From DATMQA01 sp035566895 (GTDB lineage: Bacteria; Verrucomicrobiota; Verrucomicrobiia; Limisphaerales; UBA8199), in assembly GCA_035566895.1 (NCBI GenBank), contig DATMQA010000012.1:1-25704 (forward strand): DNA of 25,704 nt. Reading direction: 5' to 3'. Shown here piece by piece: positions 1 through 6,617 of this stretch (position 1 is its first letter; every line of letters begins with the position of its first letter). The translations under genes and the position numbers were made by a program. The notes under the pieces were generated by a model. It was not told where the DNA came from. It was given only the letters and a program-made list of their open reading frames with translations, and ran no database searches.

Positions 1-1551
1 CCAAGAGCGATATAAATAGATATTTCTGACCGGCGCAAAAGGCGCATAAAAATGATTAGTCAGGAAGGGTTGAGTGCTGGAGCCAAGGAGGGGCAGCCAT
101 CTGAGCAAGTTCGTCCGAAAAAAGTTCATGGCCCCTACCCTGTCGAAGGGATACTGGATGCTGTAACCGTTCCAGTTCAGGTTCGCGGTGTTGGTGCCGA
201 GGCAGACGCCAATTTGGTTGAAAATCCCGTAAGTTGGCGCCGTCGGAGGGTCGGTAACGAGTTGGTTAGTACACCACATGCTGCCGATGAAAGCGTCCTG
301 CACATACCTTTGGTCCGTGCCACAATGGGCTCCACTCGTGATCGCGGTGGTGAGGTCCTCTGGCCCATCCGCAGAGACCAGGCTGACGTAGTCCACGATT
401 CGGTTGGCCTCGGTATCGACCATGATGAAACGAAAGCGAGTTTTCAGGTTGAGCCACCACCGCGGGACCGGGAACCCGGCGCCGGTTTCAAAGCTCGTTT
501 GAAACGGCACGATAAACTGGCGTTGGACCTGGGAATAACTGCAATTGGTTTGGAAAAAGAAGAAACCTCCGTTGCTGGAGGGCAGAAAGGGGGTTTGGAA
601 CGAGTATTTCGCGTATTGAGGATGACGCAGATCGTCAAAGCCAGCCCAGGTATTGCTGGGGATCACGAGAGCGGGCGGCGGCGTAAATCGGATGACGCGA
701 TTGGAGGCCGTCGTGGAACCCGAGTTCGAATCAAACACCGGCACGGGCTGCCCGGATTCGTCGGTGATGCCTTCGGTCATGTCGGCCACCACCACCATCT
801 GCAGGTCGCGCGGATAGATGTTGCTATACGAGTTCCAGGCCTCGACCCCAAAGGCATTCGAGATGCTCAGCAAATACATCTGGTTGGTTTGGTAAGGCTG
901 CGCGTCCAGGGCATCATGCTTCAGGAACTCAAGCTTGCGGCAGATCTGCACCTGGGTTTGCATCTCGAACTCGTTGAAATTGGGGAAACCTTTCCTTGCG
1001 CCGATGACCAGCGGAATCCCGGCAACCAGCGGTTCGTTCTGATCACTGGGGTCGAATGGTGTTCCGAGCAGCGGGATCGTGTTGGTGTTTTGACCCGAAT
1101 CCAGATCGACGAGCGATGGAGTGGTGGCGGCGTACGCCAGGTCGGCGTTGGTCACTTCACGGTAACCGGCAATCACGATTTGACCGCCGGCCGGGTCGCG
1201 GCGAAACAGCGGGCGAAACACGGTCGGAAAACCATTGCTGGCTGTGGAGACACCGTATGTTCGGTTTGTGGCCGCATCGTAAAGGTTGGCCGTCACTTGC
1301 AGCAAACGATGGACGGCTGGCGTATATTGGTTGGTCGGATAAATCGAGATGTAGTTCAGGTCCAGGTTCAGTTCGGATTGGAGCAGGCGGCTGGCGACGT
1401 TGGTGAAAAAAGCGACCGGACTCTCCGTGCTGACGAGCGGACCGGCCGGGCTATCAACGCTGAGCGAGATCACCAATTCTATTAATACGCATATCGATAG
1501 GCGTCTCAGGATTCGTGAACCTGCATGTGATGAATATCTCCACAGTTGCAT
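1..1551 (-). CDS. Large exported hypothetical protein, 5' part only (runs off the left edge)
   Basis: Reading the minus strand from an ATG at 1551 gives 517 codons with no stop to base 1, so the gene is cut by the window edge. The N-terminus (MQLWRYSSHAGSRILRRLS, then a hydrophobic run ICVLIELVISLSV) fits a signal peptide or membrane anchor. The mature part has a secreted style rich in N, T, Y and W, with phrases such as SIYPTNQYTPAVHRLLQ and LLQVTANLYDAATN. I associate that style with large verrucomicrobial exported proteins of unknown function, but this is memory rather than a search. No catalytic motif was recognised. A 477-codon plus-strand ORF over the same bases is rich in R, G, V and H and looks like an antisense shadow. 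No good ribosome site precedes the ATG, so the start is less certain than the frame. Confidence 0.8.
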   Translation of the reverse strand, partial: MQLWRYSSHAGSRILRRLSICVLIELVISLSVDSPAGPLVSTESPVAFFTNVASRLLQSELNLDLNYISIYPTNQYTPAVHRLLQVTANLYDAATNRTYGVSTASNGFPTVFRPLFRRDPAGGQIVIAGYREVTNADLAYAATTPSLVDLDSGQNTNTIPLLGTPFDPSDQNEPLVAGIPLVIGARKGFPNFNEFEMQTQVQICRKLEFLKHDALDAQPYQTNQMYLLSISNAFGVEAWNSYSNIYPRDLQMVVVADMTEGITDESGQPVPVFDSNSGSTTASNRVIRFTPPPALVIPSNTWAGFDDLRHPQYAKYSFQTPFLPSSNGGFFFFQTNCSYSQVQRQFIVPFQTSFETGAGFPVPRWWLNLKTRFRFIMVDTEANRIVDYVSLVSADGPEDLTTAITSGAHCGTDQRYVQDAFIGSMWCTNQLVTDPPTAPTYGIFNQIGVCLGTNTANLNWNGYSIQYPFDRVGAMNFFRTNLLRWLPLLGSSTQPFLTNHFYAPFAPVRNIYLYRSW

Positions 1552-1602
1552 AATGCGGCTGCATCGTGACAGAAATCCACGGTGGTGTCACGTAAAATTA
1601 AT

Positions 1603-1621
1603 CTCTTGGCGTAGCCAAGAG
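1603..1621. repeat. Perfect 8-bp inverted repeat with 3-nt loop
   Basis: CTCTTGGC-GTA-GCCAAGAG. It lies about 50 bases upstream of the minus-strand start at 1551 and about 480 bases before the terminase module. No T-run follows on either strand, so a classic terminator is unlikely. An operator or an RNA hairpin is possible. Confidence 0.6.
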
Positions 1622-2030
1622 GGCTTCAGCACCGATAGGGACAATTCCAAAAATTGGACACCGCCAACCTCCTTTCCTATCCCCGATATTTTGCTCCCTC
1701 CCGCCTCAATCGCCGTCTTCCCTACTTTTCCAGCCAATTTTACTCACTCCCATAAGCTTCCCAAACACATAAGATAACCTTAACTAAGTGGCAGCGGAAA
1801 TGCTGTATTTTTGTCGGCCTATTGAATGGTGGCCAGGTCTTAAAAAGAGACCGCACCAAGTGACCAAGCGCCGACTGGCCATCGGCAGACAGAAGGGACC
1901 CAGATGTCCGCCATATTATGCCGGCTGCCCGACAGCCGATTTTGTCAGAGGAGCACCACCTCCCCACTCCCAAGCTCTGCCCTCTCTACTTTGCATTTGT
2001 CGGCGCCATCCAGCATCCACCATTCCGCAT

Positions 2031-2093
2031 CCACCAATCCATTAATCCATTAATCCATTAATCCACTAATCCATCATCCACCATCCATCATCC
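2031..2093 (+). repeat. Short tandem repeat leader (ATTAATCC / ATCCATC units) before the 308-aa gene
   Basis: Consecutive copies of an 8-bp ATTAATCC-like unit pass into ATCCATC/ATCCACC units, ending a few bases before the ATG at 2098. There is no purine-rich ribosome site; the bases before the ATG are C-rich. A very similar sequence precedes the next gene at 3015-3050, so the two leaders are related. Confidence 0.75.
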
Positions 2094-2097
2094 TGCC

Positions 2098-3024
2098 ATG
2101 AACCCCATAATCGTCGATCCCATCCCTTCCACCCGCCCGTCTCTCCCCTTTATGGCCTCCGCCCAGGACGCCGCCAAACTCAACGCCCAGGAGCGCACCA
2201 CCTTTTACCTTACCGCCTTCATGTTCCAGTGCTGGCTCAGTCAGCTCTTTAATGACGGCATCGCCCAACTCGCCGAGAAGCCCAACCCCGCCGACCGCGC
2301 ATTCCAATCCGGCCAGGCCCGCGCCGCCTTCGCCAAACTCTTCGGCCAGGCCTCCGACGCCGAATTCTCCGAGATTTTCGACAGTATCACGCGCTTCGCT
2401 GGTTACGACGACATCTTCTGTCAAGTAGTCCTCGACGCCGTCTTCCCGCTCTCCCTCGAACACGAGCTCACTGGCGATTACCTCGGCAAACGTACCCCGC
2501 CAGAACTGGCCCTCCAACCCAAAAAGGTCATCGCCTTAATGCGCCGGACTACCCACCGCCTCTGCGATTGGGTCGACTCCGTCCTCCACTACCAGGTCTT
2601 CCAATACTGGCACCTCTCTGCCGACTCTTTTGCTCCGGACCCCATCAACCGCGAATTAACCGCTCTCGCTCACAACCAGCGCGAGTTTGACCTCCTCGAC
2701 CAACCCGCCCAGGCCCGTTGGCTTCTCCACATGTCCGACGCCGCCCTCGAATACAAGCACACTCCGCAATGGGCTGCCTTCCGTCAGACCGCCAACGGCT
2801 CCGGGCCCGAACCCCGCCCTTGGCCCAACCGTCAACTCGATCGAACCCTCATCAAACTCTGGCCCCTGCTCAAACCTTATCACTGCTCTGCCGCCGACCT
2901 CCTCTGCCTGCTCCAGGAGGTCCTCCCCGCTTCCAGCCTAGCCCCGTGCCAGACTGAAACCGCCCTCGCCCTCCGCCTCTGCGCCCCTGACGACACCAAA
3001 CCTTCCGGTCCACTTATCCATTAA
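2098..3024 (+). CDS. Hypothetical protein, first gene of the terminase-like module
   Basis: A 308-residue soluble protein with no signal peptide or membrane segment. I do not recognise the family. The middle looks helical, with many W, F and L residues, for example TFYLTAFMFQCWLSQLF at about residues 37-53 and HRLCDWVDSVLHYQVFQYW near 158-176. It is followed after 29 bases by a terminase large subunit and then by a gp27-like protein, so a role in the same module is inferred from position only. The coding strand is strongly C-rich at third positions, like its two partners. The last residues (SGPLIH) are encoded by the beginning of the simple repeat that leads the next gene, so the C-terminal tail may be repeat-derived. 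The start at 2098 is the first ATG after the repeat leader; an internal ATG at residue 19 is an alternative. Confidence 0.7.
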   Translation: MNPIIVDPIPSTRPSLPFMASAQDAAKLNAQERTTFYLTAFMFQCWLSQLFNDGIAQLAEKPNPADRAFQSGQARAAFAKLFGQASDAEFSEIFDSITRFAGYDDIFCQVVLDAVFPLSLEHELTGDYLGKRTPPELALQPKKVIALMRRTTHRLCDWVDSVLHYQVFQYWHLSADSFAPDPINRELTALAHNQREFDLLDQPAQARWLLHMSDAALEYKHTPQWAAFRQTANGSGPEPRPWPNRQLDRTLIKLWPLLKPYHCSAADLLCLLQEVLPASSLAPCQTETALALRLCAPDDTKPSGPLIH

Positions 3025-3050
3025 TCCACCAATCCATCATCCATCATCCC
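3015..3050 (+). repeat. Short tandem repeat leader before the large terminase
   Basis: ATCCATTAATCCACCAATCC followed by repeated ATCCATC units and a run of C just before the ATG at 3054. It closely matches the leader at 2031-2093 and overlaps the 3' end of the preceding gene. There is no Shine-Dalgarno sequence. Confidence 0.75.
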
Positions 3051-3053
3051 CCC

Positions 3054-5078
3054 ATGAGCGCCATCCTCCCCTGTCTCGCCATCGACTCCGACGCCAGGCT
3101 CGCCAAACATTTCATGTTCCATCAGCTCCACTGGATCAAGGCTGAGGAGGCTATCCACGCCCAGCATAAACAAGCCTACGCCCTTGCCGAAAAATCGGTT
3201 CGTATCGGCTGGACCTACGCCGACGGCTTTAAAAACGTCCGCAAACGCCTCCGCTTCAAAAAACGCCACTACCTTTTCGCCACCAAAGATTGGCCCAGCG
3301 CCCTCGAATACATGAACCAGGTTTACGAGTTCGCCGATTTCTTCAACCTCACCGGCACCATCGTTGCCCACGGCGAAGAGTCCATTAAAGTCCCCCGCCT
3401 CGACCTCGACGGCCATAAAACCCCGTTCACCGACGAAGTCAAAATCGGCACCATCAAATTCGACAACGGTTCCCGTATCATCGCGTTCTCCGCCCATCCC
3501 CAGGCGATGGCCGTTTACGGCGGCGATGTCGGCCTCGACGAATTCGCCAAACATCCCAATGCCAAACTACTCTGGGAAACCGCCCAGGCCCGCATCACCT
3601 GGGGCTTCGACATCGCCGTGTGGTCCTCCCACGACGGCGAAGACACCGAGTTCAACCAATTCGCCCAGCAGGCTCGCGCTGCCTGTAGCGCAGATTTCCG
3701 TAGCGCAGATTTCCAATCTGCTGTATCGCAGACTTCCAGTCTGCCAACCAGTACCTGCAACGGCGCTTCAAATACTTCTTCACTCGCCTCATTGGCTGAA
3801 ATCAAAAATCAAAAATCAAAAATCAAAAATCCGGCCGTCCTTCCCTCTCCTCGGGGAGAGGGTCAGGCTGAGGGGAAACAGGACGTACCTCAGCAACCAG
3901 TCGCGCGAATCGAAAATCAAAATTCAAAAATCCAAAATTCCCACACCCCCTGGAACCTCTACTACCGCGTCACCATGCCCGACGCCATCGAACTCCGTCT
4001 CCTCGATGTCATCAACCGCACCCAGGGCACCCATTTCACCGCTGAACAGTTCCTCGCTGATTGCCGCGCCCGGGCCGGTTCCGAGGAAGTCTTCCAGCAA
4101 TCCTACATGTGCAACCCTCTGGGCGCCTCTGCCGCTTCCATCGTCGAGTGGTCCGCTATCGAACGCTGCCGCTCCGATTACTCCATCGAACGCGTCCACC
4201 TCGAATCACCTCAGCTTCTCCAGCAGTTCGGCCAGTTCAATCCCGCCGCCCAGTCCGCCCGCGAATCCCAAATCCACGACTTCCTCCGCGCCAAGTTCCC
4301 GGTCCTTCTTGGCGGCGATTCCCCAATCGAAAATCAAAAATCAAAAATCAAAAATGTTCGACTCGGCTTTGACGTCGCCGCCTCCGGCCAGGGCAACCTC
4401 GCAGCCCTTTACATCGACGAAGCCAAAGGCGACCAACTCTGGCTCCGCGCCCTCCTCACCGCCCGCACCGAAGACTGGCACTTCCTCAAAGAAGTCCTCT
4501 TTTACTTCCTGCGCTCCCTCCGCAATCTCCAGGGCGCCGGTGATGAGTCCGGTCTCGGCCGCCAAATCTGCTGGGAGGCCGCCAACCATTTCTCCAGCCG
4601 CTTTCTCAAAGTCAATTTCGCCTCCAAAAAACACGACCTCGGCTTCGCCCTCATGAACCAGCTCACCATGGCCGAAAAACACTTCCCCCGCAACGAAGCC
4701 GACATCGCCCAGGATTTCTTCGCCCTGCGCAAAATCCACACCGGCACCAAATGGGTCTTCACCGAAGGCCGTAATTCCTTAAACCCGGACAGCCACTGCG
4801 ACATCGCCTGGGCCGCCGCGCTTGCGTCCCATGCCCATACCAACAAACGCGTGCAAGCTGGGGGTATCGTCGTTTATGATACCGAAGAAGAGCAAAACGC
4901 CGCCCCGAACCGCGGTTACTTCGGTTGCGAGCCGCCTCCTTTGCCCCCGGCTCCGGTGGTCAACCCCAACCAGGAATACACCTTGGCTTGCGCCTTTTGC
5001 ACCCATCGGCCCAAATCCTTCAACCCCGTTCCCAAACGATGCGAAAAATGTCGCTCCTACCTTCCCTCACCCGCATAG
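3054..5078 (+). CDS. Phage-type terminase large subunit (Mu gp28-like) with in-frame repeat insertions
   Basis: A 674-residue protein with the layout of a DNA-packaging terminase. A degenerate Walker A-like segment KSVRIGWTYA lies at residues 47-56, a Walker B/DEXX motif DVGLDEFA at 158-165, and a motif-III-like SSHDGEDTEF at 191-200. The RNase H-like nuclease half begins with GFDVAASG (Asp440) and ends with SHCDIAWAAALASHA (580-594, His581 and Asp583). A C-terminal CxxC-x13-CxxC (Cys646, 649, 663, 666) looks like a zinc ribbon. Residues about 209-297 are an insertion made of three kinds of dispersed repeat, and residues about 424-434 hold another repeat, both without a stop or frameshift. 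Family knowledge: gp28 proteins cut and translocate DNA with the gp27 partner, which is encoded next. With no head genes nearby, real packaging is doubtful. The zinc ribbon and intact motifs argue that it is still functional. Confidence 0.85.
   Translation: MSAILPCLAIDSDARLAKHFMFHQLHWIKAEEAIHAQHKQAYALAEKSVRIGWTYADGFKNVRKRLRFKKRHYLFATKDWPSALEYMNQVYEFADFFNLTGTIVAHGEESIKVPRLDLDGHKTPFTDEVKIGTIKFDNGSRIIAFSAHPQAMAVYGGDVGLDEFAKHPNAKLLWETAQARITWGFDIAVWSSHDGEDTEFNQFAQQARAACSADFRSADFQSAVSQTSSLPTSTCNGASNTSSLASLAEIKNQKSKIKNPAVLPSPRGEGQAEGKQDVPQQPVARIENQNSKIQNSHTPWNLYYRVTMPDAIELRLLDVINRTQGTHFTAEQFLADCRARAGSEEVFQQSYMCNPLGASAASIVEWSAIERCRSDYSIERVHLESPQLLQQFGQFNPAAQSARESQIHDFLRAKFPVLLGGDSPIENQKSKIKNVRLGFDVAASGQGNLAALYIDEAKGDQLWLRALLTARTEDWHFLKEVLFYFLRSLRNLQGAGDESGLGRQICWEAANHFSSRFLKVNFASKKHDLGFALMNQLTMAEKHFPRNEADIAQDFFALRKIHTGTKWVFTEGRNSLNPDSHCDIAWAAALASHAHTNKRVQAGGIVVYDTEEEQNAAPNRGYFGCEPPPLPPAPVVNPNQEYTLACAFCTHRPKSFNPVPKRCEKCRSYLPSPA
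3685..3744 (+). repeat. REP-like hairpin repeats inside the terminase gene
   Basis: Two direct copies of GTAGCGCAGATTTCC (3685-3699, 3700-3714) and two perfect hairpins: GCAGATT-TCC-AATCTGC (3705-3721) and GCAGACT-TCC-AGTCTGC (3728-3744). The stems differ while pairing is kept (ATT/AAT versus ACT/AGT), as in a family of structured dispersed repeats. They are translated as SADFRSADFQSAVSQTSSL. Confidence 0.85.
3801..3830 (+). repeat. Heptamer tandem repeat ATCAAAA, about four copies, in frame
   Basis: Four exact ATCAAAA units start at 3801, 3808, 3815 and 3822, translated as IKNQKSKIKN. A degenerate version follows at about 3909-3940 and a further copy at 4326-4355, all inside the terminase frame. 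Confidence 0.9.
3843..3877 (+). repeat. GGGAGAGGG-type hairpin repeat inside the terminase gene
   Basis: CCCTCTCC-TCGG-GGAGAGGG forms an 8-bp stem with a 4-nt loop (3843-3862), followed by GTCAGGCTGAGGGG. This resembles a dispersed repeat seen in many bacterial genomes, usually between genes. Here it is translated as part of PSPRGEGQAEGK. Confidence 0.75.
4326..4355 (+). repeat. Second ATCAAAA heptamer array in the terminase gene
   Basis: About four ATCAAAA-like units, translated IENQKSKIKN, placed just before the first nuclease motif (GFDVAASG), at the junction between the ATPase and nuclease halves. Confidence 0.9.
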
Positions 5079-5098
5079 ATACCAATCAACCAATCGCG

Positions 5099-5159
5099 TT
5101 TCACGTTTCACGTTTCACGCCCTGCAACTTTCAACTTTCAACTTTCAACCTTCAACTCT
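5099..5159 (+). repeat. Two heptamer arrays upstream of the gp27-like gene
   Basis: TTTCACG is repeated exactly three times (5099, 5106, 5113). CAACTTT is then repeated three times (5125, 5132, 5139), followed by degenerate copies CAACCTT and CAACTCT. A C-run sits directly before the ATG at 5169, where a ribosome site would be expected. Confidence 0.9.
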
Positions 5160-5168
5160 TGCCCCCCC

Positions 5169-5840
5169 ATGACCGGTAAAATCTCTCGCCTCCCTGGCGA
5201 AATCCGCGACCAGCTCAACCGCCGTCTCGCCAACGGCGAACCTGCCGATACCCTCCTCCCCTGGCTCAATGGCCTCCCCGAAGTCCAGGCCGTCATTAAC
5301 GACCAGTTCGCCGGACTCCCCGTCAACGAGCAAAACCTCTCCGACTACCGCAAGCGCGGCTTCCGTCGCTGGGAAATACGCCAGGCTGCCCTCGAATTCT
5401 CCGCCGAGGCCCAGGCCGACCAGTCCCCTGGCGCCCAGGTCTTCGCCGAACCCCTGCTCAACAACCTCGTTCACTGGCTCACTCTCCACTTGGCCGCCGT
5501 CGCTCAGTCCTCCACGCCCACCGATCAATCAGAAGCCGAGTTCCGCCAAATCCGTCATCTCCTCGCCGATGTCGTCGTCCTGCGCCGCGGCGACCTCGTC
5601 GCCCGCCGCATTCAACTCGAACAGCAACGCCTTGTCCTCGAACAAACCAAAAACAAGGAATCCCTCGAACTCCTCTTCTGGGAATGGACCAAACGTCCCG
5701 ACATCCAGGCCAAACTCTTTCCCCATCGCGACCCGGACAAGATGCGCCGCGACGTCGTCCGTTTGATCGACACTGAACTCCTCGGCGTCCCTCGCTCCTA
5801 CGATGATGACTCCGAAATTGACCCCTCCTGCCTCATCTAG
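5169..5840 (+). CDS. Mu gp27-like / DUF3486-type protein, putative small terminase partner
   Basis: A 223-residue soluble protein. The first 75 residues match my picture of the gp27-like family: KISRLPGEIRDQLNRRLANG, LLPWLNGLPEVQAVI, then LPVNEQNLSDYRKRGFRRWE, a region read as a helix-turn-helix type DNA-binding part. A helical middle and a basic, glutamine-rich stretch (ARRIQLEQQRLVLEQTKNKE, about 159-178) may form a coiled coil. In phage Mu, gp27 is the proposed small terminase subunit working with gp28, and here the gp28-like gene lies 90 bases upstream, in the opposite order from Mu. The start is the first ATG after the heptamer arrays and gives the expected N-terminus. Third codon positions are C-rich, as in the two upstream genes. 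Confidence 0.75.
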   Translation: MTGKISRLPGEIRDQLNRRLANGEPADTLLPWLNGLPEVQAVINDQFAGLPVNEQNLSDYRKRGFRRWEIRQAALEFSAEAQADQSPGAQVFAEPLLNNLVHWLTLHLAAVAQSSTPTDQSEAEFRQIRHLLADVVVLRRGDLVARRIQLEQQRLVLEQTKNKESLELLFWEWTKRPDIQAKLFPHRDPDKMRRDVVRLIDTELLGVPRSYDDDSEIDPSCLI

Positions 5841-5842
5841 CC

Positions 5843-5974
5843 ATGAACCCGCCCAACCACCGCCGCTCAAGGTTAATCAAGGTTCAATCAAGGTTGGCTC
5901 AAGGTTCAATCAAGGTTTCAATCAAGGTTTCAATCAAGGTTAAATCAGGCTCAATCAAGCTTGATCAAGGTTAA
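5843..5974 (+). CDS. Possible 43-residue ORF or remnant of the next module gene
   Basis: An ATG two bases after the gp27-like stop opens a frame MNPPNHRRSRLIKVQSRL, continues through the repeat array as SIKV units and ends at a TAA at 5972-5974. Its beginning ATGAACCC resembles the start of the 308-aa gene (ATGAACCCC). It could be the head of a lost fourth gene, whose body was replaced by simple repeats, or a chance frame. I lean towards it not being a functional protein. Confidence 0.2.
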   Translation: MNPPNHRRSRLIKVQSRLAQGSIKVSIKVSIKVKSGSIKLDQG

Positions 5975-5982
5975 TCAAGGTT
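5867..5982 (+). repeat. Helically spaced TCAAGGTT repeat array
   Basis: Nine exact TCAAGGTT octamers start at 5867, 5877, 5888, 5899, 5910, 5922, 5934, 5965 and 5975, with two degenerate copies at about 5945 and 5955. Spacing is 10-12 bases, averaging about 10.8, close to one DNA turn. The array lies between the terminase module and the sigma factor gene. Confidence 0.9.
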
Positions 5983-6056
5983 GAAAAAAATTCCCGGGAA
6001 GGACAAACCGAAAAGTTCTGAACCTTTTCTGGTTTTCGGCATTCTACTGGGTACAA

Positions 6057-6617
6057 ATGCTGGTCGTGGCCGAACCCGAACAACTGCCGGTGCCGCAAGC
6101 CAGGGCCGGAGACCCTGCGGCCTGGGAGGGGTTATTCCGGCGCTACCAGCTCCCGTTGTATGTCTATGTTTTTGAGCTGGTTCGCGACGAGCAAGCCAGC
6201 CTGGATATTGTGCAGGAGACGTTCATCAACGCCGTGCGCTACCTGGGCGGGCTGCGCGAGGACGGGAAGTTCGGCAGTTGGGTTTTCGGCATCGCGCACC
6301 AGAAATGCGTCCAGCGCTGGCGGAAACAGAATCGGCAACAGGAGGCCCTGGAAGCCCTGGCGGCGGCGCCCGAGGATTTCGAGGACAGCCCGGATGACCT
6401 GCTTATCCGCAGGGAACAGGAGGCGCGGTTCATGGCGTTGCTGGAGCGGCTGCCGGTGCCGCAACGCTCGGTGCTGCTGCTGCATTATGTGGAGGATTTT
6501 TCCCTCGAAGACATCGCGGCGGTTACCGGCGCCGCGGTCGGCACAGTTAAATCGCGCCTGTATTATGCAAAGCAGGCGCTGCGGAAATTAGTGGAAACCT
6601 ATGAAGACACCCCGTGA
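6057..6617 (+). CDS. ECF-type RNA polymerase sigma factor
   Basis: A 186-residue protein with the two-domain layout of an extracytoplasmic function sigma factor. Region 2 is seen in DPAAWEGLFRRYQLPLYVY and in DIVQETFINAVRYL, followed by FGSWVFGIAHQKCVQRWRKQ (about residues 19-90). Region 4 is LPVPQRSVLLLHYVEDFSLE followed by a helix-turn-helix, TGAAVGTVKSRLYYAKQALR, near the end. It binds core polymerase and redirects it to a small promoter set. The next gene overlaps its 3' end by 17 bases and encodes a membrane protein, a common place for an anti-sigma factor. The start at 6057 leaves a normal-length N-terminus. The 74 bases between the repeat array and this gene may hold its promoter, but I cannot see a clear one. 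Confidence 0.92.
   Translation: MLVVAEPEQLPVPQARAGDPAAWEGLFRRYQLPLYVYVFELVRDEQASLDIVQETFINAVRYLGGLREDGKFGSWVFGIAHQKCVQRWRKQNRQQEALEALAAAPEDFEDSPDDLLIRREQEARFMALLERLPVPQRSVLLLHYVEDFSLEDIAAVTGAAVGTVKSRLYYAKQALRKLVETYEDTP

Larger units (their letters stand above)
1552..2097. other. Intergenic stretch without a convincing gene
   Basis: These 546 bases separate the divergent left-edge gene from the terminase module. The short ORFs here (for example 1788-2045 plus and 1740-1973 minus) lack domains and overlap each other. The stretch holds a perfect 8-bp hairpin at 1603-1621, a loose inverted repeat CGTGAC/GTCACG at about 1565-1592, a small palindrome TCCAA-AAA-TTGGA at 1646-1658, and a simple-sequence leader at 2031-2093. 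Promoters for both flanking genes should lie here, but I cannot place them. Confidence 0.6.

Noticed and set aside
52..1485. 477-codon plus-strand ORF
   Set aside because: Its composition (many R, G, V, H, no domain pattern) is that of an antisense frame; the minus strand carries a better protein with a signal peptide and no stop.
2074..2517. 147-codon minus-strand ORF opposite the first terminase-module gene, and a similar 177-codon one at 3021-3554
   Set aside because: Both are glycine/glutamate/valine-rich mirror images of C-rich coding sequence; the plus-strand products have real motifs in the second case.
3364..4656. 430-codon plus-strand ORF inside the terminase gene
   Set aside because: Almost wholly S, P, T, K and A, a frame shadow of codons rich in C; the terminase frame carries the Walker B and nuclease motifs.
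5867..5982. CRISPR array
   Set aside because: Repeats are only 8 bases with 2-4 base gaps and no unique spacers; no cas genes are present.
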